From: Lysobacterales bacterium
GTDB taxonomy: Bacteria; Pseudomonadota; Gammaproteobacteria; Xanthomonadales; Ahniellaceae
Direction of reading: 5' to 3'
NCBI GenBank assembly: GCA_016721845.1
Contig: JADKHK010000011.1
Coordinates: 45,462-109,461 of the forward strand
Length of the DNA stretch: 64,000 nt
Positions within the stretch are counted from its first letter, which is position 1. Every line of letters begins with the position of its first letter. This document shows, piece by piece, positions 27,259-36,940 of this stretch. The notes under the pieces are model-generated. The model was not told where the DNA came from. It did not search any database and saw only the letters and a list, made by a program, of their open reading frames with translations. The position numbers and the translations under genes are program-made.

Positions 27259-29092
27259 TCAGGGCGTCGTGGCGATGCGGTAAGCCATCACCACGGGCGG
27301 CGAGCGCCCGTTGTCCGTCCAGAGGTCGAACATGAACTGCGCTCGGGTCTGCGTGCGCGGCCCGGTGGCGAGGGGCGGACGCGCCGACTGGCACATCAGG
27401 TTCTCGCTCGGGATGGCATGTTCGATCGCTTCGTTGTTGAGGAACTCGATGTATTCGCGACTGGCGACCTGATGCTGCAGTCGCACCTCGACGCTGATCG
27501 GCAGGACCGTACCCGGCGCGATCGGAATCACCCAGGTGGCGTCGTCGTAGTTCACCAGGCGGCCGGATCCCGGGCTGGTTTCGGGATAGACATGCGCCAC
27601 GGGTTTCAATTCCGGATCGTTGCCGCCACGAAAGCCGCGCGGCGGAATGCGATTGTCCTTGGCGATGCAGTTGTTGAGCGCGAAATGGAACATCTTGCGC
27701 GCGCTGTCGTCGCGGATATCGCAATGGCTGGTGGCGGCGTTCCAGATCCCTTGCTGGACTTCGTAGACCCGCGCTTGCGCATCCTCGGTCAGGGTACCGG
27801 TGCTCGCATCGTAGGCGCCGCTCTCGAAGAGGAGCGCGCCGTTGCCGTCGCGCGCCTGCACGTTCAGCCACATCCGGCGACCTTCGGAATACCCCGTGGG
27901 CAGCTTGTGGCCGGTCTTGTTGGTCACGCGCACGTGTGCGGTGAGCGTGTTGCCCGGGCCGGCGAAGGGGTCCAGCGTGACGTCGAGCTGGGCGCTGTGC
28001 TGGGTCAGCAGGTCCAGCGTGCGCGCGATCGCCTGATCGATCTCGACCTCTCGCGACAAACCGGCGACGCCGCCGTAGAGGTCTCGGATCAGGCCCAGCA
28101 CCCACGCGTTTGCACCGACCAGGTCATGCCGGCCCAGGCGACCGGTACGGCTGCCTTCGTTGTTCTGCTGGCAGGCCATCGTGTCGGGGTCGGTACTTTG
28201 CGGCATGTGGCAGGACTGGCAGGTCTGGCCGAATCGTGCGACATCGCCCGCCGGCTCGCTTTCTGCGAAGCCGTCCACGAAGAGCGTGTCGCCGAAATCG
28301 CTGAACGACCATTCGCTCGCGGTGCGCTCGATCGGAAACGGGATGCCGGTGTCGTTCCCGGTCGCGTCGATCAGGGTGCGTGCCGGACCCGCGCTGGTGA
28401 TCGGCGATGTCACGTCGTGGCAGCTGCCGCAGAATTCTCCGCGCTTCACGAAGGCAGAGTAGGCGTTGGCGTGCGGGGGCGCGACGATGCCCGCCTCGGG
28501 ATAGCGATAGGGACCGATGCGGCAGGGCTCGCCTTCGCCATTGCAGTCGCCGTCGTCAATGAACAGCTGGCCGCTGTCGTGGCGGACACCGGGAGGCAAT
28601 GCGCCAGTGTCCTGCTGACGGTGGCAGAGGTGGCAGCCGACGCCCGCGAAGTCGTTGCCGCCATAGTCCGGGTCGTCGTGATCGCCGGTGAGCAGACAGC
28701 CATTCGCGCCATCCAGCGGCGTGCCGGTCACGCTCTTGGCCACGCGGCCACCGAACCATCCTTCCGGCGCGTGGCAGCGGAGGCAGTAGTCGCCGACACC
28801 GGGAATATCGCGATTGGCCACGTCGAGTGCGGCCCAGAACAAGGGATCGCGACCGGCATGGGCCATCATCGAGCCCGACCAGGTGCTGTGCGGCATGAAG
28901 CGCTTCTGGTCGCCGAAAAAGCCCGCATGGCAGCCATAACAATCGCCCGAGGATTGCAGCACGGATTGAAGTCCGGGCTGCGTCCCATGAGGCGTGAAGT
29001 CGGTGCCGGCGAGCGACGCCGAGGTGGCAGACGCCGGCCACCACGGCCGAAAGCGACAGAGCCAGCACCGAAGGGAGGGTAAGTCTCACCAC
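27259..29092 (-). CDS. secreted five-haem cytochrome c, frameshifted near the N-terminus
   Basis: Predicted exported electron-transfer or redox protein. Five CxxCH haem sites are visible: CYGCH, CLRCH, CHLCH, CGSCH and CQSCH. The arrangement recalls cytochrome c554-like multihaem proteins. The C-terminal third is a beta domain (VTNKTGHKLPTGYSEGRRM). The haem frame opens at a GTG at 28962 with no signal peptide. In the neighbouring frame, GTG 29092 gives VRLTLPSVLALSLSAVVAGV, a good signal peptide. A one-base shift near 29015-29025 joins it to SLAGTDFTPHGTQPGL before the first haem site. The large secreted protein at 29123-31279 is 30 bases upstream on the same strand. Confidence 0.82.
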
Positions 29093-29122
29093 CCAAACCT
29101 GACGTGACTCATTGTCCGAAGA

Positions 29123-31279
29123 TCACTCGAGTCCATCCTCGAAGAGCAATCCGGGCGCGCCGACGGCGAAGTTGCGGATGCCGTAAGGCGGCACTCCCGG
29201 TTCGGTGACATCCAGGGTCACTTGGGCACTACGAGGCGGAGCGTCGGCAACGAAGCTGAAGCGGGTCATCACGCCCCAGTCGAGGCTCGCGGCGTCATTC
29301 GGTGCGCTCCAGGTGAGGCGGTTGCCGTCGTCGACCAGTGCCCAGTCCGCGCGAACGGAGTCGCCGTCGGCGTATTCCACATTGGAGATAGTGGCATTGG
29401 CATCTCTCTGCACCGAGAACGACTTGAAGCCGTGGTTGCGCAGGACGCGCAGCGTATGCGTCGACTCGACGCCCGTGGTCGCGGAGCGCGCATAGTCGAA
29501 ATTCATCACCACGTAGTCGTAGCGCCAATGCCCGTCGCCGAGATCGGTCACCTTGACCGCGACCTTGGCGTGACCGCCTTCGTAGATCGACTCGCCCGGC
29601 GTGGTCCCCGCGATCACGCTGCGCGCGACATTGAGTTCCTGGTTGACGGCCGAGGGCGTGATTGAGTTGGCGGGGACCCAACGATCGATGGCCGAACCCA
29701 GGGCATACGCGTCCGGGGAATCCTGAGTGGCGTTGCTGATGCTCCAGCTGCTGCCGCTCCAGCTTGGCACCACGCCACGGGTGGCCATGGTGTTGTAGAT
29801 GTCGATGTCGTCACGCACGATGTACCAAGATTCGAACAGGTAGCTGACGCCGCTGGCCACCGCCGGCAGGTCGGTTTCATCGACCAGCATGCGATTGCTG
29901 AAGCTGCCAGACGGCGCAACTTCAACGCCATCGCAATTTGAATCGAACACCGATCCGCAGCGGCCCCAGATACCGAACGCGGGCATCAGTTCGCGGGTTG
30001 GACCGAGATCGGACGTCGCGTCGTTGTTGCCGGTGCCATAGGTGTCCTGGCAGGCGCGACCGAGCACATGGTTGCCATTTTCCGTGCCGCAATTATCGGA
30101 CGGATTGCTTGCGGTGCTATTGGTAGTGAGGAACGCATGCTTCATGCCGGAACGGCCGATCTGGGTGATGCGGCCATCGACTTCGCGCCGGTACAGGCTC
30201 CAGATCAGGTTCGGATGCTGGTCGTGGCCCTGATACGGATAGTTGTAGTTCGCGTTGTTTGGTGCCGATGTGAACTTGCCATACCAGGGCACATCGGCGC
30301 CGTAAGCGGCTTTGCTGGTGCCCAGCGGATCCGGCGTGCCGTCCATGCGGTTCACGGTCACCAGACTGTTGCCGCGATTGCGGTTGTTGGTCAGGGTCGA
30401 GCTGGGGGCGAACACGACCTTGCCGAGACCAGCGTTCACCGGGCCGTCGCAGCCGCCTGCGCTGCAGTTGAGGTTGTTTGCATCGCAGGTACCGCAGCGC
30501 ATGTAGGACGCCGAAAAGACTTTCATGAACACGTCGGCCTGCCAGGTCGCGCCCGCTGGCGTACTCGGGCCCTGGTCGGTCACCGCCATGCCCGGCCAAT
30601 ACGGGGCGCCGGAAGCGCGAATGGCCTTGGCGGCGACCCAATTCCGGACCGGTGCCTGCAACTTGAATTCGGCCACCGCCTGGTCGGCGGCATCGGCATT
30701 CTGCATCTTCTTCGCCAGTAGCGCGGATACGTGCAGATCGGCGCTGCGGATGCTGAAGATGCGGCCCTGATCGAGAAACTCGTACATGATGCGATCGACG
30801 TAGAACAGCGTCTCGCCATCGCGGCTGACGAGGTCGATGCGGGGAGCCTCGCCGGGGCGCACGACCATGCGCGCGTTTCGCCATTCGATGCGTTTGCCGC
30901 CCGCCATGAATTCTTCGGTCGCCAGCAGATGGCCGCTGCCGCCGGCCAGGCCGCGCACGTTCAGGTCGACGGCGTCCACCGCGAGCGCGCTGTCTGCGCC
31001 GAGTTCGAAATGACGCAGGGCGCGATCCTGATTCACCTTGCCGAATTGCGCACCGACGCGATTGAGGCCGAGATCATGCAGCAGGTCGTCATTCCAACTG
31101 ATGCTCAATTTGCCGCCGAGCGTACTGGCGCGATCCATGCCCGCACTGATCGGCAGTGTCTGCGCCGGACTCGCCGACAACTTGGCGGCATCGACCTGGG
31201 TAGCCGGATTGGTCGACGCCAGGACCGACGTGCCGGCCAACAAGCCCAACAGGGAAAGAACGACATGTTTCCGCAGCAC
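29123..31279 (-). CDS. large secreted protein of unknown function with C-terminal FEDGLE
   Basis: The 718-residue protein has a signal peptide (MLRKHVVLSLLGLLAGTSVLA). The centre has cysteine-rich segments (CGTCDANNLNCSAGGCDGP, SDNCGTENGNHVLGRAC, WGRCGSVFDSNCDG) and many aromatic, Asn-rich stretches. No catalytic family is recognised. It ends LLFEDGLE, matching the FSNGFE end of the beta-helix protein at 53 kb, a possible sorting or anchoring tag. It precedes the five-haem cytochrome by 30 bases in the same direction, so the two are likely co-expressed and may work together outside the cytoplasm. Confidence 0.8.
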   Translation of the reverse strand: MLRKHVVLSLLGLLAGTSVLASTNPATQVDAAKLSASPAQTLPISAGMDRASTLGGKLSISWNDDLLHDLGLNRVGAQFGKVNQDRALRHFELGADSALAVDAVDLNVRGLAGGSGHLLATEEFMAGGKRIEWRNARMVVRPGEAPRIDLVSRDGETLFYVDRIMYEFLDQGRIFSIRSADLHVSALLAKKMQNADAADQAVAEFKLQAPVRNWVAAKAIRASGAPYWPGMAVTDQGPSTPAGATWQADVFMKVFSASYMRCGTCDANNLNCSAGGCDGPVNAGLGKVVFAPSSTLTNNRNRGNSLVTVNRMDGTPDPLGTSKAAYGADVPWYGKFTSAPNNANYNYPYQGHDQHPNLIWSLYRREVDGRITQIGRSGMKHAFLTTNSTASNPSDNCGTENGNHVLGRACQDTYGTGNNDATSDLGPTRELMPAFGIWGRCGSVFDSNCDGVEVAPSGSFSNRMLVDETDLPAVASGVSYLFESWYIVRDDIDIYNTMATRGVVPSWSGSSWSISNATQDSPDAYALGSAIDRWVPANSITPSAVNQELNVARSVIAGTTPGESIYEGGHAKVAVKVTDLGDGHWRYDYVVMNFDYARSATTGVESTHTLRVLRNHGFKSFSVQRDANATISNVEYADGDSVRADWALVDDGNRLTWSAPNDAASLDWGVMTRFSFVADAPPRSAQVTLDVTEPGVPPYGIRNFAVGAPGLLFEDGLE

Positions 31280-31409
31280 CGGTGATTCTCCCCAATCAGG
31301 TCAATGTGGACAATTGTGAACTCAGCAGCGGGATTCTACAGCATCGCCGTGCCTGCTACCCGCGGTCAGCCCGGATGTTCGGCCAACCGCAGCGTGCGAG
31401 CCGGGTGAT

Positions 31410-31811
31410 TCAGCGCTGCTTGAGCAGGTCGCGAATCTCGGCCAGCAGCTTTTCCTGCTCGGTCGGCGCCGGCGGCGCAGCCGGTGCCGCTTCCTCGGCC
31501 TTCTTGAGCTTGTTCATGCCCTTGATGACCAGGAACAGCACGAAGGCAACGATGACGAAGTCGAGCATCGACTGCAGAAAGGCACCGTAGCCGATGCTGA
31601 CCATGGGCGTGCCGTCGGGGTTCGCACCGAGCTTCCAGGCCATCTCCGAGAAGTTCTGGCCCGAGGTCATGTAGCCGACGATCGGCATGATCATCTTGTC
31701 GACCATGGCGCTGACGATCTTGCCGAAGGCCGCGCCGATGACCACACCCACGGCCATGTCGACGACATTGCCGCGCATCGCGAAGGCCTTGAATTCCGAG
31801 ATCATGCCCAT
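31410..31811 (-). CDS. mscL: large-conductance mechanosensitive channel
   Basis: Pentameric membrane channel that opens on hypo-osmotic shock. The 133-residue protein starts at 31811 (MGMISEFKAFAMRGNVVDMA). The family block FAMRGNVVDMAVGVVIGAAFGKIV lies in TM1 (read in two parts), and IGYGAFLQSMLDFVIVAFVLFLVIK covers TM2. A proline/alanine-rich stretch and a charged C-terminal helix (KLLAEIRDLLKQR) end it. It lies 23 bases after the FAH hydrolase stop on the same strand, though function is unrelated. Confidence 0.96.
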   Translation of the reverse strand: MGMISEFKAFAMRGNVVDMAVGVVIGAAFGKIVSAMVDKMIMPIVGYMTSGQNFSEMAWKLGANPDGTPMVSIGYGAFLQSMLDFVIVAFVLFLVIKGMNKLKKAEEAAPAAPPAPTEQEKLLAEIRDLLKQR

Positions 31812-31834
31812 GCTTCGAATCTCCTTGACGGGGT

Positions 31835-32527
31835 TCAGACGATGCGGCCGCGCAGATCGGCGAGGCCGGGGAAACTGGCGACGAAGGCGTCGCCGCGATG
31901 CAGGGCCGCGACGCCGGCCGGCGTGCCGGTATAGATCAGGTCGCCGGCGCGCAAAGCATAGTAGACCGACAGCGCTGCGATGATGTCCGCGACTTTCATC
32001 ACCATCGTCGCGACGTCGGCGCGCTGGCGCGTCTGGCCGTTGACGTCGAGACGCAGTTCGCCGCTGGCGGGATGTCCGCAATGCGCGACGGGGGTGATCG
32101 CGCCGATCGGGGCCGAGGCATCGAAGCCCTTGGCGGTGTCCCAGGGCAGGGCCTTGGCCTTGGCCCTGGCCTGCAGGTCGCGACGGGTGAGATCGAGGCC
32201 GACCGCATAGCCGAAGATCGCGGCCTGCGCCGTCGCGGCATCGAGGTCGCGGCCGCCGGACTGCAGCGCGACCACGAGTTCGATCTCGTGATGCAGATCA
32301 GTCGTCGCCGACGGATAAGGCACGTCGGCGTCGTCGGTCACGATGGCATCGGCCGGCTTCATGAAGAACACCGGGGCATCCAGCGACACCGTCGCATTCA
32401 TTTCGCGTGCGTGTTCCTCGTAGTTGCGGCCGATGCAGTAGATGCGGTGGACCGGGAAGCGCTGACGCGTGCCGACGATGGCGATGTCGGTTGGTGCGGG
32501 TGCGGGGAAGGGATGCGCGGGATTCAT
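31835..32527 (-). CDS. fumarylacetoacetate hydrolase (FAH)-family protein
   Basis: Predicted metal-dependent hydrolase or decarboxylase of small keto acids. I start at ATG 32527 (MNPAHPFPAP), giving 230 residues, the usual length of the short FAHD1/YcgM-like group. Motifs: YCIGRNYEEHAREM, PVFFMKPADAIV, HHEIELVVAL with the metal-binding acidic residues, GYAVGLDLTRRDLQ and AGDLIYTGTPAGVA. The exact substrate (acylpyruvate or oxaloacetate) cannot be assigned from sequence. Confidence 0.9.
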   Translation of the reverse strand: MNPAHPFPAPAPTDIAIVGTRQRFPVHRIYCIGRNYEEHAREMNATVSLDAPVFFMKPADAIVTDDADVPYPSATTDLHHEIELVVALQSGGRDLDAATAQAAIFGYAVGLDLTRRDLQARAKAKALPWDTAKGFDASAPIGAITPVAHCGHPASGELRLDVNGQTRQRADVATMVMKVADIIAALSVYYALRAGDLIYTGTPAGVAALHRGDAFVASFPGLADLRGRIV

Positions 32528-32656
32528 CGGTGGGCAAGGGTGGCGGGAGCGAAGCACCGATTACACAACGCGCCGATGACGGCTGTCACTTCGGTTCGTC
32601 ACGTCCGGAAGGCAAGCTGCGCTGTCAGAATCGCGGCAATATCTTGGAGTGAATGC
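32528..32656. promoter_or_regulatory. divergent promoter region (FAH gene / efflux operon)
   Basis: 129 bases between two outward-facing starts, so promoters for both must lie here or overlap the ends. I see no clear -35/-10 pair or operator. Confidence 0.4.
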
Positions 32657-33868
32657 ATGGACCGTCAGGAAGCGCTGATCGCGCAGCTTCGTATCGATCG
32701 CAAGAGCGCGGCGCCGAAACGTCGCCGCTGGCCCTGGTTCGTGTTGATGCCGGTGGTCGCGATCGGTGCCTGGGTGGCGATTTCCGGCGGGCGCCCGGTG
32801 CCGGTCGAAACGGCCGAAGCACGGGCCGTCGCCAGCGACGAGAACACCTCCGTGCTCGATGCCTCGGGTTATGTCACCGCGCGGCGCCAAGCCACGGTGT
32901 CTTCCAAGGTCACCGGCAAGGTGCGCGAAGTGCTGATCGAGGAAGGCCAGAAGGTCGAGGCCGACGAGATCGTTGCCTATCTCGACGACACCGAAGCCAA
33001 GACCGATGAAGGCCTGGCGCTGGCGCGCCTTGCCGCGGCGAAGACTGCCACGGGCGAGATTCGCGCCACGCTGGCCGATGCCGAGCGCGAACTGGCGCGC
33101 CAGCAGGACATGGCGGCGCGCAAGCTCAGCTCGCAGCAGGCGCTGGACGCCGCGCGCACCCAGGTCGATGCCTTGCGAGCGCGGCTCGCGAATGCGCAGG
33201 CGCAGGTGCCGGTGGCCGAACGCCAGCTCGAAGCGACACGCAACCAGCTCGCCAACATGGTCGTGCGGGCGCCCTTCGCCGGCGTGGTCACGGTCAAGGC
33301 CGCGCAGCCGGGCGAGATGATCTCGCCGATCTCGGCCGGTGGCGGCTTCACCCGCACCGGCATCGGCACCATCGTCGACATGGATTCACTGGAAGTGCAG
33401 GTCGACGTGAACGAGGCCTACATCAATCGCGTCAATGCCCGGCAGCCGGTCAATGCCGTGCTCAATGCCTACCCGGACTGGAACATCCCGGCCTCGGTGA
33501 TCGCGATCATCCCCGCCGCCGACCGCACCAAGGCGACGGTGAAGGTGCGCATCGCGCTCGGATCGAAAGATGCGCGCATCGTCCCGGACATGGGTGTGCG
33601 CGTGTCCTTCCTCGAAGAACGCAAGCCGGGCGCGCCGAAGCGCGAGGGCGTGTGGGTGCCGACGCGCGCCATCGACGGCAAGGACAAGGACGTGGCCGTG
33701 TTCATGGTGACCGCCGAAGGCAAGGCGAAGCGGGTGCCGGTCGTGCTCGGCGAAAAGCGCGATGCCGACCAGCTGGTGACCCAGGGCTTGAAGGGCGGCG
33801 AGCAGATCGTGCTCGGGCCGTTCGAGGCGCTGCGCGACGGTGCTCGCGTCACCACCAAGAAATCCTGA
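32657..33868 (+). CDS. HlyD/MacA-type periplasmic adaptor of an ABC export system
   Basis: Membrane fusion protein, 403 residues. It has one N-terminal membrane segment (WPWFVLMPVVAIGAWVAI), then the lipoyl-like half ASGYVTARRQATVSSKVTGK. A long coiled-coil hairpin follows (residues about 120-190, SSQQALDAARTQVDALRARL). The second lipoyl half reads VVRAPFAGVVTVKAAQPGEMI, with a beta-barrel and membrane-proximal domain after it. The start is ATG 32657. The next gene begins 3 bases after the stop, so it is the first gene of a four-gene operon with the ATPase and two FtsX-type permeases. Substrate unknown. Confidence 0.92.
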   Translation: MDRQEALIAQLRIDRKSAAPKRRRWPWFVLMPVVAIGAWVAISGGRPVPVETAEARAVASDENTSVLDASGYVTARRQATVSSKVTGKVREVLIEEGQKVEADEIVAYLDDTEAKTDEGLALARLAAAKTATGEIRATLADAERELARQQDMAARKLSSQQALDAARTQVDALRARLANAQAQVPVAERQLEATRNQLANMVVRAPFAGVVTVKAAQPGEMISPISAGGGFTRTGIGTIVDMDSLEVQVDVNEAYINRVNARQPVNAVLNAYPDWNIPASVIAIIPAADRTKATVKVRIALGSKDARIVPDMGVRVSFLEERKPGAPKREGVWVPTRAIDGKDKDVAVFMVTAEGKAKRVPVVLGEKRDADQLVTQGLKGGEQIVLGPFEALRDGARVTTKKS

Positions 33869-33871
33869 GCC

Positions 33872-34558
33872 ATGCCGGCCCTGATCGAAATCCGCGGCCT
33901 GACCAAGGTCTACGAACGCGGCAAGCAGCGCATCGAAGTGCTGCACGGCATCGACCTGGACATCCCCGCCGGTGATTTCGTGGCATTGATGGGCCCGTCC
34001 GGGTCCGGCAAGACCACGCTGCTGAACCTGATCGGCGGCCTCGACACGCTCACCGATGGCTCGCTGAAGATCGACGGCGAGCGGGTCGATGCACTGTCCG
34101 GCGCGGCGCTGGCGGCATGGCGTGCCAACACGGTCGGCTTCATCTTCCAGAGTTACAACCTGATGCCGGTGCTCAGTGCGCAACGCAATGTCGAGTTGCC
34201 CTTGCTGCTGGCCGACATGAGCGCGCGCGAACGCGCCCAGCGCGCGCAGGTCGCGCTGGAACTGGTGGGACTGTCCGATCGCGCCGCGCACAAGCCGAAC
34301 GAATTGTCCGGTGGCCAGCAGCAGCGTGTCGCCATCGCTCGCGCGCTGGTGTCGGACCCGCGCATCCTGATCTGCGACGAGCCGACCGGCGATCTCGACC
34401 GCAAGACCGCCGACGAAGTCCTGCGTCTGCTGCAGTCGCTGAACCGCGACCATGGCAAGACCATCGTCATGGTCACGCATGACCCGAAGGCTGCCGAATA
34501 CGCGACCCGCACCGTGCACCTCGACAAGGGCGTGCTGGTGGACGAGGCGGTGCATTGA
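33872..34558 (+). CDS. ABC transporter ATPase (MacB/LolD-like)
   Basis: The 228-residue nucleotide-binding subunit has Walker A GPSGSGKTTLLN, Q-loop FQSYNLMPVLSA, signature LSGGQQQRVAIARAL and Walker B ILICDEPTGDLD followed by the H-loop VMVTHD. Length and the EPTGDLD variant are typical of the type VII (MacB/LolCDE) class that works with FtsX-like permeases. It lies between the adaptor and the first permease with tiny gaps. Energises mechanotransmission or export across the envelope. Confidence 0.95.
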   Translation: MPALIEIRGLTKVYERGKQRIEVLHGIDLDIPAGDFVALMGPSGSGKTTLLNLIGGLDTLTDGSLKIDGERVDALSGAALAAWRANTVGFIFQSYNLMPVLSAQRNVELPLLLADMSARERAQRAQVALELVGLSDRAAHKPNELSGGQQQRVAIARALVSDPRILICDEPTGDLDRKTADEVLRLLQSLNRDHGKTIVMVTHDPKAAEYATRTVHLDKGVLVDEAVH

Positions 34559-34565
34559 GGCGCGC

Positions 34566-35717
34566 ATGAAATATCTCCCCCTCGTCCTCGGTGCGCTGTT
34601 TCGCAAGAAATGGCGCACCCTGCTGGCCCTGCTGTCACTGATGGCGGCATTCCTGCTGCTCGGACTCGGGCAAGCGATCAATTCGCTGGTCGAGGGCGGC
34701 GCCGAGTTCCTCGGTGTCGATCGACTGATCACCCAGGCGCGCACCAGCTTCACCCAACCGCTGCCCCTGCGCCTGCTGCCGCGCATCGAGGCCGTGCCGG
34801 GCGTGAAGCGGGTCGGCTGGTCGCAGTTCTTCGGCGGTGTCTACCAGGACCCGCGCAATTTCTTCGCCCAGTTCGCGGTCGATCCGGCGCGGCTGTACGA
34901 CACCTATCCGGAATGGCAGCTCGATGCCGACGCCAAGCGTGACTTCGTCGCCACCCGCAACGGTGCCATTGCCGGGCGCTTGCTGGCCGAGAAGTACGGC
35001 TGGAAGGTCGGCGACACCATTCCGCTGAATTCGTTCATCTGGCAGAAGCGCGACGGCGGCAACGCCTGGGAATGGAAGCTGGTCGGCATCTTCGATGGCC
35101 GCGACGAGCAATGGCAGAAGCGCACCAGCATCATGTACCTGAATTTCGCCCACTTCGACGAATCGCGCGTGGCCGGCGCAGCCGGCCTGGCCGGCGTGTT
35201 CGTGGTCCGATTGAGTGATCCGGGCGCGGTCGACACGGTGGCCGCGCGGATCGACGCGCAGTTCGCGAACTCGCCGGACGAGACCAAGACCCAGAGCGAG
35301 CAGGAGTTCCAGATCGGCTTCCTGCGCCAGATCGGCGACATCGCCTTCATCATCAACGCGATTCTCGGTGCCGCGTTCTTCTCGATCCTGATCCTGACCG
35401 GTTTCATCATGAATCAATCGGTGCGCGAGCGCGTGCCCGAGTTTGGCGTGCTGAAGTGCCTCGGCTTCACTGATCGCAGCGTGCTCGGCCTGGTGCTGGC
35501 CGAGGCGCTGGCCCTGTGCGTCACCGGCGCCGCGCTCGGGATTGGCCTGGCCTACGTGGTGACCGCGAGCCTGCCGGCCGACTACCCGGCGCGGATCGAT
35601 GCGCGGGTGCTGTGGATTGCGGCCGCGACCGCGGTCGCGCTGGCGGTCGTGGTCGGCTTGCCGCCGGCCTGGCGGGCGATGCACCTGAAAGTCGTCGACG
35701 CACTGGCGGGGCGCTGA
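34566..35717 (+). CDS. FtsX-like ABC permease 1
   Basis: The 383-residue membrane protein has one N-terminal helix (TLLALLSLMAAFLLLGLG), a large periplasmic domain (residues about 45-265) and three C-terminal helices. The FtsX block includes IINAILGAAFFSILILTGFIM and VPEFGVLKCLGFTDRSVLGLVL. The start at ATG 34566 is 7 bases past the ATPase stop. It pairs with the second permease; they probably form a heterodimer on the single ATPase type. Confidence 0.92.
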   Translation: MKYLPLVLGALFRKKWRTLLALLSLMAAFLLLGLGQAINSLVEGGAEFLGVDRLITQARTSFTQPLPLRLLPRIEAVPGVKRVGWSQFFGGVYQDPRNFFAQFAVDPARLYDTYPEWQLDADAKRDFVATRNGAIAGRLLAEKYGWKVGDTIPLNSFIWQKRDGGNAWEWKLVGIFDGRDEQWQKRTSIMYLNFAHFDESRVAGAAGLAGVFVVRLSDPGAVDTVAARIDAQFANSPDETKTQSEQEFQIGFLRQIGDIAFIINAILGAAFFSILILTGFIMNQSVRERVPEFGVLKCLGFTDRSVLGLVLAEALALCVTGAALGIGLAYVVTASLPADYPARIDARVLWIAAATAVALAVVVGLPPAWRAMHLKVVDALAGR

Positions 35718-35718
35718 G

Positions 35719-36900
35719 ATGGGCGTCCTGTCGCAAACCCGCGAAATCGTGCTGCTGAACCTGCGCAGCATTCCCTCGCGGCTTGGCGCGTCGCTGGTGA
35801 TCGTGATCGGCATCGCCGGCGTCGTCGCCGTGCTGGTGGCGATGCTGGCGATGTCGCGCGGATTGTCGCGCACGCTGGAGGACACCGGTGCGCCGGATCG
35901 CGTGGTTGTGCTGCGCGGCGGTTCGACGGTGGAGTTGTCGAGTTTCCTCGATCGCGCCTCCAGCACCCTGGTCCGTCAGGACCCCGGCGTGGCGCGGCTG
36001 CCGTCGTCCTTGCCGGCGGCGTCGGGCGAGGTCGTCGTCATCACCGAAGTGATGCGCCCGGGACAAAGCAGCGGCGCCAACGTGTCGCTGCGCGGCGTCG
36101 AGCCGAGCGGGCTGGCGTTGCGACCGGAACTGCGTCTGGTCGAAGGCCGCATGTTCCGCCCCGGCCTGCGCGAGATCATCGTCGGCAGCGGCGCACGCAG
36201 CCAGTTCGCGAATCTCGACCCGGGCTCGATGCTGCGCTTTCGCGGCACCGACTGGCGCGTGGTCGGCGTGTTCGCCAGTGGCGATGCGCATGACTCCGAA
36301 CTGTGGGCCGATCTTGAAACCGTGCAGGGCGTGTTCCGGCGCAACGGCGTGTCCAGCGTGCTGCTGAAGCTCGCCAATGCCGATTCCTTCGATGCGGTCA
36401 AGGCGCGGCTGACCAGCGATCCACAGCTCAATGTCGAAGTGCAGCGCGAAGGCGAATACTTCCGTTCGCAGTCGGCCGGATTGACGCGCCAGATCGGCGT
36501 GGTCACGACCCTGGTCGGCATCGTGATGGCGTTGGGGGCGATGTTCGGCGCGATCAACACCATGTACTCGGCGGTGTCGACGCGGACCGCGGAGATCGGC
36601 ACCTTGCGTGCACTCGGCTTCGGACGACTGCCGGTGCTCGCGTCGGTGATGGCCGAGTCCCTGCTGCTGGCGCTGGCCGGCGGTCTGCTCGGCGCCGGCA
36701 TCGCCGCGGTCTTGTTCAATGGCTACACGGTCTCGACGCTGGGCAGCGGTTTCACCCAGATCGCGTTCGATTTCGCGGTCACCCCGGACCTGTTGTTCAA
36801 GGGCCTGAGCTGGGCGCTTGGCATCGGCTTCGTCGGTGGTCTGGCGCCCGCCCTGCATGCCGCGCGCATCCCGGTGACCGAGGCCTTGCGCGCACGCTGA
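35719..36900 (+). CDS. FtsX-like ABC permease 2
   Basis: The 393-residue permease has the same topology as the gene before it: an N-terminal helix (LVIVIGIAGVVAVLVAMLAM), a periplasmic domain with the MacB-type core, then helices with TAEIGTLRALGFGRLPVLASVM, the conserved cytosolic coupling loop. It starts one base past the first permease's stop. Sequence similarity to permease 1 is modest, so this is an old pair and not a recent duplication. A Ser/Thr kinase gene begins 40 bases downstream on the same strand. Confidence 0.92.
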   Translation: MGVLSQTREIVLLNLRSIPSRLGASLVIVIGIAGVVAVLVAMLAMSRGLSRTLEDTGAPDRVVVLRGGSTVELSSFLDRASSTLVRQDPGVARLPSSLPAASGEVVVITEVMRPGQSSGANVSLRGVEPSGLALRPELRLVEGRMFRPGLREIIVGSGARSQFANLDPGSMLRFRGTDWRVVGVFASGDAHDSELWADLETVQGVFRRNGVSSVLLKLANADSFDAVKARLTSDPQLNVEVQREGEYFRSQSAGLTRQIGVVTTLVGIVMALGAMFGAINTMYSAVSTRTAEIGTLRALGFGRLPVLASVMAESLLLALAGGLLGAGIAAVLFNGYTVSTLGSGFTQIAFDFAVTPDLLFKGLSWALGIGFVGGLAPALHAARIPVTEALRAR

Positions 36901-36940
36901 GTGTTATGCTGCCGATCAATCGTGACTTGACCTCGGCGCC

